DNA of 64,000 nt from an uncultured Collinsella sp. (GCA_959019775.1 CAUEPS010000011.1:1-64000); one strand, 5' to 3'; positions 16,443 through 25,383 are shown, counted from the stretch's first letter. Translations and numbers: made by a program. Notes: generated from the letters alone by a model not told the origin.

Positions 16443-17303
16443 ATGGACAGTAGGGATATCGAGAAATGGCGTGTCGAACTTGACAGCTACGCCCATGTAG
16501 AGGACGGCGTTGAGTATTGGCTCGCACGCGATTTAATGGAACCCCTCGGATACACCCAATGGCGTAATTTTGAGACTGCGGTTAAGAGATCCATGGCATC
16601 GTGTGACACCAATAAAATGCCTGTTGCCGCCCATTTTGCTGAGGCCAGCAAAATGGTAGATGCCGGCATCGCCAAACGAGCCGTAAAAGACTACAAGCTG
16701 ACACGCTACGCATGCTATTTAATCGCCCAAAACGGAGACCCAAACAAGCCCGAAATCGCGCTCGCACAGGCGTACTTCGCCGTGCAGACACGCCGTCAGG
16801 AGCTCATAGAGCAGCGCTTCGCAGAGATTCAGCGCTTGCAGGCGCGCCACTCGCTATCCGATTCAGAGAAACAGCTCTCGGGCATTGCGTTCAAACGAGG
16901 CGTGGACTCCAAAGGATTCGCAATCATCAAGTCGAAGGGCGATGAAGCGTTATTCGGCGGCAGAAGCACGGCGGACATGAAGCGGCAGCTTGGTATGCCC
17001 AAGAGCGCGGCATTGGCGGACAGGTTAGCCGATGTTCTCATCAAAGCAAAGGACCTTACGAACTCGATGACGGCCTTCAACGCCGAGGAACACGATCTGT
17101 ACGGCCTGGACCAGATCAAGCAAGAGCACATCGAGAACAACACAAGCGTGCGTGGCAGCCTCATCGACCGTGGAATTGTCCCCGAGAATCTACCGCCTGC
17201 CGAGGATACAAAGAAGCTCGAACGTCGCGTGAAAGCAGACGAGAAAAAGCTCAAGGAGGGCACAGACGGATTCACCGACCCCCAGGGCAGGCTCGACTTG
17301 TAA
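16443..17303 (+). CDS. dinD: DNA damage-inducible protein D (DinD)
   Basis: The 286-residue protein matches DinD: an N-terminal BRO-like region (HVEDGVEYWLARDLMEPLGYTQWRNF in parts), YKLTRYACYLIAQNGDPNKPEIALAQAYFAVQTRRQE in parts, then FKRGVDSKGFAIIKSKGDEALFGG and the tail NNTSVRGSLIDRGIVPENLP. In E. coli DinD is SOS-induced and can inhibit RecA-mediated strand exchange. No clear LexA box is seen here. AGAAAGGAAGGG precedes the ATG. It lies beside a tRNA-Lys cluster with duplicated tRNA-end sequence, a setting typical of transferred genes, and its base composition is more A+T-rich than its neighbours by eye. Confidence 0.9.
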   Translation: MDSRDIEKWRVELDSYAHVEDGVEYWLARDLMEPLGYTQWRNFETAVKRSMASCDTNKMPVAAHFAEASKMVDAGIAKRAVKDYKLTRYACYLIAQNGDPNKPEIALAQAYFAVQTRRQELIEQRFAEIQRLQARHSLSDSEKQLSGIAFKRGVDSKGFAIIKSKGDEALFGGRSTADMKRQLGMPKSAALADRLADVLIKAKDLTNSMTAFNAEEHDLYGLDQIKQEHIENNTSVRGSLIDRGIVPENLPPAEDTKKLERRVKADEKKLKEGTDGFTDPQGRLDL

Positions 17304-17343
17304 AGCGTCTGTGCCCTTTCGGGTTCGACCCCATGCTAGGTCA

Positions 17344-17377
17344 ACAAAAAAAGCGACCAGCCGAAGCCAGTCGCTTT
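17344..17377 (-). terminator. terminator hairpin after the tRNA-Lys remnant
   Basis: On the minus strand AAAGCGAC and GTCGCTTT pair around a loop containing CTTCGG, followed by a T run. Confidence 0.75.
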
Positions 17378-17521
17378 AACATGCTTTGGTGGGCCGTCAG
17401 GGGGTCAGCCTGCTTCGCAGGCGGCCGCTGCGGCGCTTCGCGCCTTGCGCGCTGCGCTGGTAAATGCTTACGCATTTCCTCAGCTCCGCGCCCTTTCGGG
17501 TTCGACCCCATGAAAGGACAA

Positions 17522-17554
17522 CAAAAAAGACGGCCAACCGAAGTTGACCGTCTT
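17522..17554 (-). terminator. terminator of the tRNA-His/Lys/Lys cluster
   Basis: On the minus strand AAGACGGTCAA pairs with TTGGCCGTCTT around CTTCGG and runs into TTTTTT, ten bases after the CCA of the last tRNA-Lys. Confidence 0.88.
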
Positions 17555-17563
17555 AACATGCTT

Positions 17564-17639
17564 TGGTGGGCCGTCAGGGGGTCGAACCCTGGACCTTGGG
17601 ATTAAGAGTCCCCTGCTCTACCAACTGAGCTAACGACCC
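17564..17639 (-). tRNA. tRNA-Lys (anticodon CTT)
   Basis: On the minus strand GGGTCGTTAGCTCAGTTGG opens a normal cloverleaf with an ACTCTTAAT anticodon loop, a TTCGA T-loop and an encoded CCA. Length is 76 nt. It is identical to the copy at 17683. Confidence 0.96.
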
Positions 17640-17682
17640 AAAGCTAAAGTCCGTTGTGGCAGACTTTAGAGGAGATATCGTG

Positions 17683-17758
17683 TGGTGGGCCGTCAGGGGG
17701 TCGAACCCTGGACCTTGGGATTAAGAGTCCCCTGCTCTACCAACTGAGCTAACGACCC
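17683..17758 (-). tRNA. tRNA-Lys (anticodon CTT), second copy
   Basis: This 76-nt gene has the same sequence as the neighbouring tRNA-Lys, including encoded CCA. It is separated from it by 43 bases, which contain a CTAAAGTC/GACTTTAG hairpin that may mark processing. Confidence 0.96.
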
Positions 17759-17780
17759 GATATCAACACGAAGCAAGAAC

Positions 17781-17858
17781 TGGGGTGGGTAAAGGGACTC
17801 GAACCCTCGACCTACGGGACCACAACCCGTCGCTCTAGCCAACTGAGCTACACCCACC
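17781..17858 (-). tRNA. tRNA-His (anticodon GTG)
   Basis: On the minus strand GGTGGGTGTAGCTCAGTTGG leads into the anticodon loop TTGTGGT within an ACGGG/CCCGT stem. An extra 5' G pairs with the discriminator C, the hallmark of tRNA-His. CCA is encoded. It is the promoter-proximal tRNA of the cluster. Confidence 0.95.
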
Positions 17859-17884
17859 GTGTCCTGTGCGCTTCGCGCTCGACT

Positions 17885-17913
17885 ATTATTGCAAGGAACG
17901 CCACGCGATGCAA
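17885..17913 (-). promoter_or_regulatory. promoter of the tRNA cluster
   Basis: On the minus strand TTGCAT and AATAAT are separated by 17 bases and lie 27 bases upstream of tRNA-His. Confidence 0.65.
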
Positions 17914-18023
17914 GCCCCAATTTTCAAGAATTTTGAAAAGAGTTTTTCGAACGCGTTTCGAGCAATTCCCACCGGTTTCGTAGGAGTAAACTTGCCCCAC
18001 TGCAAATGCTCGAAAGGACAAGC

Positions 18024-19205
18024 ATGAAAGAACTCTCCAACCGTACGGCGACATTCACCGATTCGGTCATCCGCCGCATGACGCGCATCTCCAATAAGTA
18101 CGGTGCCGTCAACCTCTCGCAGGGCTTCCCTGACTTCGATCCTCCGGCACAGCTGCTCGAGAGCCTCAGCACCATCGCGACCGACCCCAAGCCGCTCTAT
18201 CACCAGTACTCCATCACTTGGGGCTCCCAGGCCGTGCGCGAGGCGCTCGCGGCCAAGCAGGAGCACTTTATGGGCTTGCCGATCAACCCCAACGAGAACA
18301 TCGTAGTCACCTGCGGCTCCACCGAGGCCATGATGGCCGCCATGATGACGGTTACGAACCCCGGAGACAAGGTCGTCATCTTCTCGCCGTTCTACGAGAA
18401 CTACGGCGCCGACACGATTCTCTCGGGCGCTGAGCCCATCTATGTGCCGCTCAACCCGCCCACGTTCGACTTCGATCGCGAGGTTCTCGAGGCCGCCTTC
18501 CGCGACAACGATCCCAAGGCAATCGTCATGTGCAACCCTTCCAATCCCTGCGGCAAGGTCTTTACGCGCGAGGAGCTCACTTTTATTGCCGACCTGTGCA
18601 AAAAGTACGATGCCTACTGCATCACCGACGAGGTCTACGAGCACATCGTCTACGCGCCCCACGAGCATGTCTATATGGCCACGCTGCCCGGCATGTTCGA
18701 GCGCACCATCAGCTGCAGCTCGCTGTCCAAGACCTACTCCATCACCGGTTGGCGCCTGGGCTACACCATCGCCCCGGCCGAGATTACCGAGCGCATCAAG
18801 AAGGTCCACGACTTCCTCACCGTGGGTGCCGCCGCTCCCCTGCAGGAAGCCGTCGTTACCGCCCTCTACTTCGACGACAGCTATTACGATGAGGTCCTCG
18901 ACCTCTACACCGCCAAGCGCGACCTGTTCTGTCAGGGACTCGACAGCATCGGTCTTGAGCATAACGTGCCGCAGGGCGCCTACTACGTCATGATGGACAT
19001 CTCTGAGTTTGATTACGACAGCGACCTCGACTTCTGCGAGAATCTCGCCTCCAAGGTTGGCGTGGGCGCCGTTCCCGGCTCGAGCTTCTTCCGTGAGCCC
19101 ATCAACCATCTGATTCGTTTCCACTTTGCCAAGCGAGACGAGACGCTTAACGCGGCGCTGGAGAACCTCAAGTCGCTACGTGATAAAATCAAGCCGCGCG
19201 GGTAA
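18024..19205 (+). CDS. class I/II PLP-dependent aminotransferase
   Basis: The 393-residue enzyme is a fold-type I aminotransferase of the aspartate/aromatic subgroup: VNLSQGFPDFDPP at the N-terminus, CGSTEAMMAAMM, CNPSNPCGKVFT with the substrate-side Asn, ITDEVYEHIVY with the PLP-binding Asp and Tyr, SSLSKTYSITGWRLGY with the Schiff-base lysine, and HLIRFHFAK with the carboxylate-binding Arg. The substrate cannot be told from the sequence. The ATG at 18024, after CGAAAGGACAAGC, is chosen over a longer frame from 18006. It appears monocistronic and ends in a terminator. Confidence 0.92.
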   Translation: MKELSNRTATFTDSVIRRMTRISNKYGAVNLSQGFPDFDPPAQLLESLSTIATDPKPLYHQYSITWGSQAVREALAAKQEHFMGLPINPNENIVVTCGSTEAMMAAMMTVTNPGDKVVIFSPFYENYGADTILSGAEPIYVPLNPPTFDFDREVLEAAFRDNDPKAIVMCNPSNPCGKVFTREELTFIADLCKKYDAYCITDEVYEHIVYAPHEHVYMATLPGMFERTISCSSLSKTYSITGWRLGYTIAPAEITERIKKVHDFLTVGAAAPLQEAVVTALYFDDSYYDEVLDLYTAKRDLFCQGLDSIGLEHNVPQGAYYVMMDISEFDYDSDLDFCENLASKVGVGAVPGSSFFREPINHLIRFHFAKRDETLNAALENLKSLRDKIKPRG

Positions 19206-19232
19206 GGACGGCCCGGCAACTAAAGCAACCAA

Positions 19233-19273
19233 AGAAGCCCCGCACCGCCCGCCGCGTTGCAGGGCTTCTTTTT
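19233..19273 (+). terminator. intrinsic terminator after the aminotransferase gene
   Basis: AGAAGCCC and GGGCTTCT pair around a 21-base loop and are followed by TTTTT. Confidence 0.85.
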
Positions 19274-19346
19274 ATAGCGCTTTCTTAAATGGTTTAGAGC
19301 TCCATACTTTAGTCACGGAGCAACTCGTCCCAGAGAGAGGAATACT

Positions 19347-20240
19347 ATGGCAGAGCAGCAGCTTATCGGAGCACTCGAGGCCGGCGGCACCAAGATGGTC
19401 TGCGCCACGGGCTATGCGGACGGTACGGTCCTGGAGCGCGAGCAGATCGCGACCACGACCCCGCAGGAGACCGTTGAGGCCGTCAACGCATGGTTTGCCG
19501 ACAAGGGCATCGCCGCGCTGGGCATCGGCGCCTTTGGCCCCACCGCAGTCAACCCTGCCTCGCCCCAGTACGGCAAGATCTTGGAGACGCCCAAAACGGC
19601 ATGGCGCTACTTTGACCTGCTGGGCACCATCCAAAACGAGCTCAACGTCCCCTGCGGCTACGACACCGACGTCAACGTCGCCTGCTTGGGCGAGGTCACC
19701 TTTGGCTGCGCGCAGGGCCTCACCGACGTTGTCTACCTGACCATCGGCACCGGCGTGGGTGCCGGCGTGCTCTCGGGCGGTCAGCTCGTCCACGGCATGA
19801 TGCACCCCGAGGCCGGTCACATCCTGGTCACCCGAGACCCGCGTGACACCATTGGCGAGCATAGCGCCTGCCCCTTCCACGACAACTGCCTCGAGGGCCT
19901 CATCGCCGGTCCCGGCGTTAAAAAGCGCTGGGACGGCAAGAGCGCCGGAGACATGGCCGATGACCCGGAGGCCATGGACCTGCTCGCAGGCTATCTGGCG
20001 CAGGCGCTCATGACCTACACGCTGTGCTATGCCCCGCAGAAGATCATCATCGGCGGCGGCGTTGCCGACCACACCCCTATCGTGCCGCTCGCACGCAAAA
20101 AGTGCGCCGAGATGCTCAACGGCTATATCGTCACTCCCGAGGTCAACGACATCGATACCTACATCGTCAACAATAGCCTCGAGGGCAAGCAGGGCATCAT
20201 GGGCTGCCTGGCCCTGGGTGCCGCCGCGCTTCAGCTGTAG
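19347..20240 (+). CDS. ROK-family sugar kinase (fructokinase-like)
   Basis: The 297-residue protein has the ROK phosphate-1 motif in LIGALEAGGTKMVCATG, a DTDVNVACLGE catalytic Asp region, and TIGTGVGAGV. The zinc-site region reads HPEAGH then ACPFHDNCLEG, where the H-x-N-C form with this spacing is typical of ROK fructokinases. GGGVADHTP closes the nucleotide site. The likely reaction is ATP-dependent phosphorylation of fructose to fructose 6-phosphate. The start ATG follows GAGAGGAA. No sugar transporter is adjacent, so the physiological substrate is not fixed by context. Confidence 0.88.
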   Translation: MAEQQLIGALEAGGTKMVCATGYADGTVLEREQIATTTPQETVEAVNAWFADKGIAALGIGAFGPTAVNPASPQYGKILETPKTAWRYFDLLGTIQNELNVPCGYDTDVNVACLGEVTFGCAQGLTDVVYLTIGTGVGAGVLSGGQLVHGMMHPEAGHILVTRDPRDTIGEHSACPFHDNCLEGLIAGPGVKKRWDGKSAGDMADDPEAMDLLAGYLAQALMTYTLCYAPQKIIIGGGVADHTPIVPLARKKCAEMLNGYIVTPEVNDIDTYIVNNSLEGKQGIMGCLALGAAALQL

Positions 20241-20324
20241 GCGCGCCAAAGGGGCGCCGCAACGTCCAGCAATCCCATTCAACGGTATAACGCCGCCACG
20301 CCCCGTATAAGCCCCCAAACAAAG

Positions 20325-20366
20325 AAAGGCCGCCTAGGACCAAGCAATGTGTCCTAGGCGGCCTTT
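20325..20366. terminator. bidirectional terminator between the ROK kinase and VanZ genes
   Basis: AAAGGCCGCCTAGGAC pairs with GTCCTAGGCGGCCTTT over 16 bp, with T-rich sequence in both directions. It sits between convergent genes and slightly overlaps the 3' end of the VanZ coding region. Confidence 0.9.
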
Positions 20367-20803
20367 TTGGCACATATGAGCGATCGTAGAAGATACCGAA
20401 GCACAACGCTCGTCATCGCTCCGCAGCAATCGATCATCACGTCGGTGATCATGCCGGCGCGACCGGGCACAAAGAGCTGAATCGTCTCATCAATCGATGG
20501 GATCAGCAGCAAAAACACCGCCGTGGGAAGCAGCACGTCAAAGGTGCGACGGCCCTCAATATCGAAAGTGTGCGTCGCCAGAATACCGAGCACCATGTAC
20601 TCGGTAAAATGCGCGCACTTGCGAATGACGAAGTTGGTCACCCACTCATACGGAAGCCCTATGCCGTGGAAAAAGCCGCGAACGGCCTCCATAATCGACA
20701 AGCTCAATGAACCGGACCCCGTGCCGGGAACCATCGAATTGCCCCAGATGAGCAGCACCATCAGGCAGGTCGCGACCGCCCATTTTCGATCGAGTTTAAG
20801 CAT
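20354..20803 (-). CDS. VanZ-family membrane protein
   Basis: The 149-residue protein has the VanZ pattern: an N-terminal membrane segment (WAVATCLMVLLIWGNSM), FVIRKCAHFTEYMVLGIL with the conserved K-x-x-H-F-x-E-Y, and IDETIQLFVPGRAGMITDVMID at the end of the third segment. VanZ confers teicoplanin tolerance in the vanA cluster, but the chromosomal family is widespread and mostly uncharacterised. The ATG at 20803 is favoured because the protein then starts with the family-like MLKLDRKW. It begins 7 bases after the upstream gene and is likely cotranscribed with it. Confidence 0.85.
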   Translation of the reverse strand: MLKLDRKWAVATCLMVLLIWGNSMVPGTGSGSLSLSIMEAVRGFFHGIGLPYEWVTNFVIRKCAHFTEYMVLGILATHTFDIEGRRTFDVLLPTAVFLLLIPSIDETIQLFVPGRAGMITDVMIDCCGAMTSVVLRYLLRSLICAKKAA

Positions 20804-20810
20804 GCAGAAG

Positions 20811-22280
20811 TTATGCCTCCGCACAGAGCGGCTCAAAGCTTGCGGTGCCGCCCTCGATAACACTCAGATAGGCACGGCCCGTGCGCCTCACCGCGGCAGA
20901 CTGCAGGCGGTCGATCTCCTCCTCGAGAATCTGATTGACGCGCTCGTGACGACGGTTCTCCATGATGCCAGCAGCGATGGCCTCGGCACGCTCGATGCCT
21001 TCGCGTGAGATGCGGGCGGTATCCTCGGGGAACACGGCGCTGTGGCGGCCAACGTAAGCGGGGGCAACGGGCTGAGGAGCAGGTGTAAACACCGGAGCGG
21101 CAACGGGAGCAGGCTCGACGGCCTCGTCCAAAATTGCGGCAGCGGCTGCCCACATGCCCTCGTGGCCCGAATAATCGGCCATGGGGACGTCTTCCTCAGA
21201 AGTCGCATCGACAGGCTCGTCAACTGCGACGGACCGGGACGCGGAGGCCGGGACATCAACCGGGGCAGCGACCACATACGGCATGTCGTTCGAGATGACC
21301 GGCTCGTCAAGATCATCGAGATCGATAGCCACAGCAGAGGCGTCGCTGATGATCGGCATGTTGGCAAGGTTCGCGTTGTACGGCATCGCCTCCGCCGCCT
21401 GCTGCTGTGCAGGGGCGCCCCACAGCGAGCTTTCGGCAGCGCGGCGGGCGGCAATAGTCTCCTCGTCGACGGCCAGCGGCTCGTTGGCGTAAGGGTCAGC
21501 GGCGGTGGCGGCGGCCGGAGTCACGGGCACGGCAGTGTCATACGTAACGGATTGAGCCGTGGCGGCGTTGTTGGCGGCGTTAGCCACGGCAGTCACAAAG
21601 GCGGCTGTGCTGCCCGCAGGGGCGGCATGAGAGCCCGAGACGGCGCGCGCAGCGGCAGCGATGTCATCGCGGTTATAGGAGCCGGTCTGTCCGCCGTAGG
21701 TGAGTTCGTCGATAGCGACCTGGTAGACGTCGCGTGAGCGCGTGGGATCGCAGCTGACCGGCGAATCGTCGTCGAGCATGCTATCGATCATGGACCAGGC
21801 GTCGGCCTCGCTCATGGCGTCTGCGGCGCGGGCGATGGTGGGGACGCCATCGTCGGCACGACGGCGCTGGAAGGCACCGGTCAGGCCGGAGAAAACCGAA
21901 GAGGGCTGCACGGCGTTTGCCTGAACGGCAGGAGCCGCAGCAGCAACGCCCTGAGGGGCAGCCCACTGCTGTTGAGCGGGCATCGAGGCGGTCTGGAACT
22001 CATTTTGATGCTGGTTGACGTTCGCAGCGCCACCCATGGCGTCGGGCTCGAACAGGCGCTCGGTATGCTGAGCACGATATTCAGAAATGCCGAGCGAGGC
22101 GGCATAGATGCCTACGCCCGCCACCGCACCCACGGCAAAGGGAACAGCGCCCGCGACGACCGTCTCGTTCAGCGACGAAAACGGTAGCGTGGCAGCATAC
22201 ATCACCACGGGAGCGGCAAGGCCGATTCCGCAGGAAAGTCCAGCAAGGACTGCTCGTTGTGTTGCATCAGAAGAAGCCAT
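20811..22280 (-). CDS. membrane-anchored, Ala-rich hypothetical protein
   Basis: The 489-residue protein is not recognised. The N-terminus has two hydrophobic helices (AVLAGLSCGIGLAAPVVMYA and a Val/Gly/Ala-rich helix before YAASLGISEYR), so it is probably an inner-membrane hairpin. The rest is long, acidic and low in complexity, rich in Ala, Pro and Val, and ends with an Arg/Glu helical region (IERAEAIAAGIMENRRHERV) and VRRTGRAYLSVIEGG. The ATG at 22280 follows GGGGAGAG. It forms a two-gene unit with the VanZ gene. The layout suggests a scaffold or envelope-associated protein, but no function can be assigned. Confidence 0.7.
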   Translation of the reverse strand: MASSDATQRAVLAGLSCGIGLAAPVVMYAATLPFSSLNETVVAGAVPFAVGAVAGVGIYAASLGISEYRAQHTERLFEPDAMGGAANVNQHQNEFQTASMPAQQQWAAPQGVAAAAPAVQANAVQPSSVFSGLTGAFQRRRADDGVPTIARAADAMSEADAWSMIDSMLDDDSPVSCDPTRSRDVYQVAIDELTYGGQTGSYNRDDIAAAARAVSGSHAAPAGSTAAFVTAVANAANNAATAQSVTYDTAVPVTPAAATAADPYANEPLAVDEETIAARRAAESSLWGAPAQQQAAEAMPYNANLANMPIISDASAVAIDLDDLDEPVISNDMPYVVAAPVDVPASASRSVAVDEPVDATSEEDVPMADYSGHEGMWAAAAAILDEAVEPAPVAAPVFTPAPQPVAPAYVGRHSAVFPEDTARISREGIERAEAIAAGIMENRRHERVNQILEEEIDRLQSAAVRRTGRAYLSVIEGGTASFEPLCAEA

Positions 22281-22521
22281 GAGCTCTCCCCATCTTCCAG
22301 CACCCAAATCGCATCATTCAGTTGGCTGCGCGAGAGAAGATGAAGCGGGGCTATGCCCCAAAGCAACGGTATATGGTTCGTTTCATCTGCGTTATCCGTC
22401 GCGAAGCTTAACAGCTATTATGCGAAACCCCCATGGGGATTGCAAGCGACGAAGCGGGATTGAAACGGGAAAATCGCTGCTTGCCGGTCATGAGGTCAAT
22501 AATTGTTGGCGAGCGGCTATA

Positions 22522-22553
22522 CGAAAAGGGCCAGGATCTAAACCCCGGCCCTT
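22522..22553 (-). terminator. intrinsic terminator of rho
   Basis: On the minus strand AAGGGCC pairs with GGCCCTT around a 14-base loop, followed by TTCG. It lies about 40 bases beyond the rho stop. Confidence 0.75.
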
Positions 22554-22592
22554 CTGGCATGACTATGGTTGTTGTCGCATGCAGCGGACGGC

Positions 22593-25208
22593 CTAGAACG
22601 CCTGCTCGTAATCGCTGTGCTTTTTTGCCGAACGCACCAGGAACTCCTGGTTGGTATTGGTGCCCTTGAGGCCCTTGATAAACGACGCGGCCGCGCGCTC
22701 GGTATTGTTCATGCCGGCGAGGATACGGCGCAGGCCAAAGACAAACGGGCGCATCTGCTCGTCGACCAGCAGGTCCTCGTTGCGCGTGCCCGAGGCAACG
22801 GGATCGATGGCCGGGAAGATACGGCGGTCGGCCAGGTCGCGGTCGAGCTTGAGCTCCATGTTGCCGGTACCCTTGAACTCCTCAAAGATGACCTCATCCA
22901 TCTTGGAGCCGGTATCGATGAGGGCGGAGGCCAGGATGGTGAGCGAGCCGCCGTTCTCGATGTTGCGGGCAGCGCCCAAGAAACGCTTGGGCGGATACAG
23001 GGCCGCCGAATCGACACCGCCCGACAGAATACGGCCCGAGGCAGGAGCTGCCAGGTTGTAGGCGCGGGCAAGGCGCGTGATGGAGTCGAGCACCACCACA
23101 ACGTCGCCACCCAGCTCCACGATGCGTTTGGCGCGCTCGATCACGAGCTCTGCCACGCGAGTATGGTTGTCGGCGGGCATATCGAAGGTCGAGGCCACGA
23201 CCTCGCCCTTGATGGAGCGCTGCATATCGGTGACCTCTTCGGGGCGCTCGTCGACGAGCAGGCAGATGAGGTGCACCTCGGGATTGTTGATTGAGATAGA
23301 CTGGCAGATCTTCTTGAGGATCGTGGTCTTGCCGGCTTTTGGCGGCGACACGATCAGGCCGCGCTGGCCCTTGCCGACCGGCGACACGATGTCGATAGCG
23401 CGACCGGTAATGGAATCCTTGCCGTGCTCCATGCGCAGAGGCTCATTGGGATAGACCGGCGTGAGGTCGCCGAACTTGGGGCGGTTACGGGCCTGCTCGG
23501 GATCAAGGCCGTTGACGGTTGTGATCTTGGCAAGGCCGGCGCGCTTGTCGCCGCCGCGTGAGGGGCGCAGAGAGCCCTCGATCACGTCGCCCGTACGCAG
23601 GCGTGCGGAACGGATGAGATATGCGGGAACAAAGGCGTCGTCGCTGGACTTCATGTAGCCGTGGGCATGGATGATGCCGGAGCTGTCCGGGCGAATCTGC
23701 AGAATGCCCTTGATGTCACGGAAGCCCTCGGCCTTCGCAGCGGTAGTGTAGATTTCCTCGACGAGTTCGGCCTTCTTCTTGCCGGTCGTCTCGATCTCGA
23801 ACTCCTTGGCCTTTTCGCGCAGCTCGGCGACCTTCATGGCCGCGAGTTCCTCGCGCGAAAGCGTAGGCTCGGTCGGGGCGGCGTTGCGCTCCTTATTGCG
23901 CTGCTTGCGATCGCGCTGACGGTTGCGGCGGTCGTTGTTGCGCTCGTCTTTGCGCTCGCTGCGCTCGTCGTTGCGCTTGTGCTGACGGCGGTTGGGGCGG
24001 GCGTTCTCGTCGGTCTCGGCGGTCGTGGCGCCCTTGGCCGCCGGAGCTGCTGCGTCGGTGTCGGCAGGGACTTCGTTATCGGCCTTGGTATCGGCATCGG
24101 CGTTGGGCTCGGAATCGGCCTGCTGCTCGACGGCCTTAGCCTTTGCAGACTTCTTGCGCGTACGCTTGGGCTTCTCGGCTGCCGGCTGACCGGCGTTCTC
24201 GGCATCGGAAGCGGAGTCGACGGTTGCCTCGGCGATCTCGATGCCCGAGTCCTCGGACGTGTCCTTTTTCGAACCCTTGGCCTTGGACGAGCGCTTGGAA
24301 GCGGTACGACGGCTACGACCAGGGCGGACATCGGCGGGCTCGCCCTCGGCATGCGCGTCGGCCTCGGTGGCAGCGGCTCCCTGGGCAGAAGCGTCGGCGA
24401 CTGGTGCGGGCGCGGCGGTCATCGCGGCGTCCTGAGCTGCTGCCGCTGCAGCTGCAGCGGCAGCTTTCTCGGCCTCGACGAAGGCCTTGGGCTTGCGGCC
24501 GCGACGGTGCGGGCGAAGAGCGGGATCGACAACGGGAACCTCGTTGGCCTCGACAGGTGTTGCAGACTCAGAGGGCTGCGCACCCTCCCCTACTGCAGAA
24601 CGAGTCAGAGCTTCACCGGACTCTTGAGCCGCCTGCCCAGCATCCTGCTGAGACTTGGCCGCACGACGACGCGTGCGCGGAGCCGGCTTCTCGGTCGGCT
24701 GCCCCGCGACAGGGGCCTCGGTGGCCGCAGGTGCCTCAGAGACGACCGGCGCTGCAAGCTCGGTCAGTGCCGCGGCCTCGCGCTCGGCAGCACGGCGACG
24801 GGCGCGCACAACCTGGGCCTCGCTAATCTGCGCCAGTGCACGGGCCTGCGCGACCTCATCGGAAATGGGCGCGGAGGGATCGACAACGGTGCGCTTGGTT
24901 CGCGTCGCGCGCGTGATACGGCGCTTGGGCTTGGCAGCATCCTCGTCGTCAGCGGCGGGCTTAGGCGCACGGCGCGTACGCTTGGGCTTTACAGGCACGG
25001 CATCCTCATCGGCGGCAGGGGCAACTCCCTCGCCAGCGGCAGGCGCGACCTTCTCAGCCGATGCGGGCGTAGGCGTCGAAGCGGCCTTGGAGGCCTCAGG
25101 ATCCGAGGTCTGCACCGGCGCAGGCATCACGACCTGGTCCGACGCAACCGGTGCAGCGGGAGCGGTTTGCGCCGTCGTTATTTCGTTTTCTTGCTGTTGA
25201 TCAGACAC
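22593..25208 (-). CDS. rho: transcription termination factor Rho with long N-terminal insert
   Basis: The 871-residue protein is Rho, about twice the length of E. coli Rho (419). The C-terminal 430 residues are canonical: a Rho_N-like segment (LSREELAAMKVAELREKAKEF), an RNA-binding fold (GILQIRPDSSGIIHAHGYM), Walker A SPPKAGKTT, LICLLVDERPEEVTDM, Walker B VVVVLDSITRLARAYN, and the tail TNQEFLVRS. The first 400 residues or so are low-complexity, Ala/Pro/Glu-rich with many Arg/Lys clusters and a run of ten alanines, then a K-R-N-D-E-R-S-E-R-K basic patch. Such inserts are known in actinobacterial Rho and aid RNA binding. The protein acts as a hexameric helicase ending untranslated transcripts. 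Confidence 0.96.
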   Translation of the reverse strand: MSDQQQENEITTAQTAPAAPVASDQVVMPAPVQTSDPEASKAASTPTPASAEKVAPAAGEGVAPAADEDAVPVKPKRTRRAPKPAADDEDAAKPKRRITRATRTKRTVVDPSAPISDEVAQARALAQISEAQVVRARRRAAEREAAALTELAAPVVSEAPAATEAPVAGQPTEKPAPRTRRRAAKSQQDAGQAAQESGEALTRSAVGEGAQPSESATPVEANEVPVVDPALRPHRRGRKPKAFVEAEKAAAAAAAAAAQDAAMTAAPAPVADASAQGAAATEADAHAEGEPADVRPGRSRRTASKRSSKAKGSKKDTSEDSGIEIAEATVDSASDAENAGQPAAEKPKRTRKKSAKAKAVEQQADSEPNADADTKADNEVPADTDAAAPAAKGATTAETDENARPNRRQHKRNDERSERKDERNNDRRNRQRDRKQRNKERNAAPTEPTLSREELAAMKVAELREKAKEFEIETTGKKKAELVEEIYTTAAKAEGFRDIKGILQIRPDSSGIIHAHGYMKSSDDAFVPAYLIRSARLRTGDVIEGSLRPSRGGDKRAGLAKITTVNGLDPEQARNRPKFGDLTPVYPNEPLRMEHGKDSITGRAIDIVSPVGKGQRGLIVSPPKAGKTTILKKICQSISINNPEVHLICLLVDERPEEVTDMQRSIKGEVVASTFDMPADNHTRVAELVIERAKRIVELGGDVVVVLDSITRLARAYNLAAPASGRILSGGVDSAALYPPKRFLGAARNIENGGSLTILASALIDTGSKMDEVIFEEFKGTGNMELKLDRDLADRRIFPAIDPVASGTRNEDLLVDEQMRPFVFGLRRILAGMNNTERAAASFIKGLKGTNTNQEFLVRSAKKHSDYEQAF

Positions 25209-25335
25209 AGTGTTTGCTCAACTTTCTTTTCAAGCCCTGTGATCACATGCTCCCTGCATATACCTTCAGGGCGGCTAAACAGTCTAGCTCCGTACAAAAA
25301 CGACGGACATCATTGATCTGTATCGAGATGATTGC

Positions 25336-25364
25336 TTTATATACGCAGCGTTAGTGTAACACAA
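25336..25364 (-). promoter_or_regulatory. promoter upstream of rho
   Basis: On the minus strand TTGTGT and TATAAA are spaced by 17 bases, giving a leader of about 120 bases before the rho start codon. A long leader fits the known autoregulation of rho. Confidence 0.6.
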
Positions 25365-25383
25365 CCGCAACCACCTGCAACTT

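Larger units (their letters stand above)
17313..17583. repeat. two direct copies (offset 177 bp) carrying tRNA-Lys 3' end plus terminator
   Basis: A unit of about 94 bp occurs at 17313-17406 and again at 17490-17583. Each holds GCCCTTTCGGGTTCGACCCC, a terminator-like hairpin and TGGTGGGCCGTCAGGGGGTC, the last 20 bases of tRNA-Lys including CCA. Only the second copy continues into a full tRNA. The first is a remnant left by tandem duplication with partial deletion, or an attachment-site-like duplication. Confidence 0.8.

Noticed and set aside
23661..25316. 551-codon open frame on the plus strand opposite rho
   Set aside because: It is the mirror of the Ala/Arg-rich rho insert; high G+C codon bias keeps the antisense frame open, and the translation (Leu/Gly/Arg-rich) has no family features or ribosome binding site.
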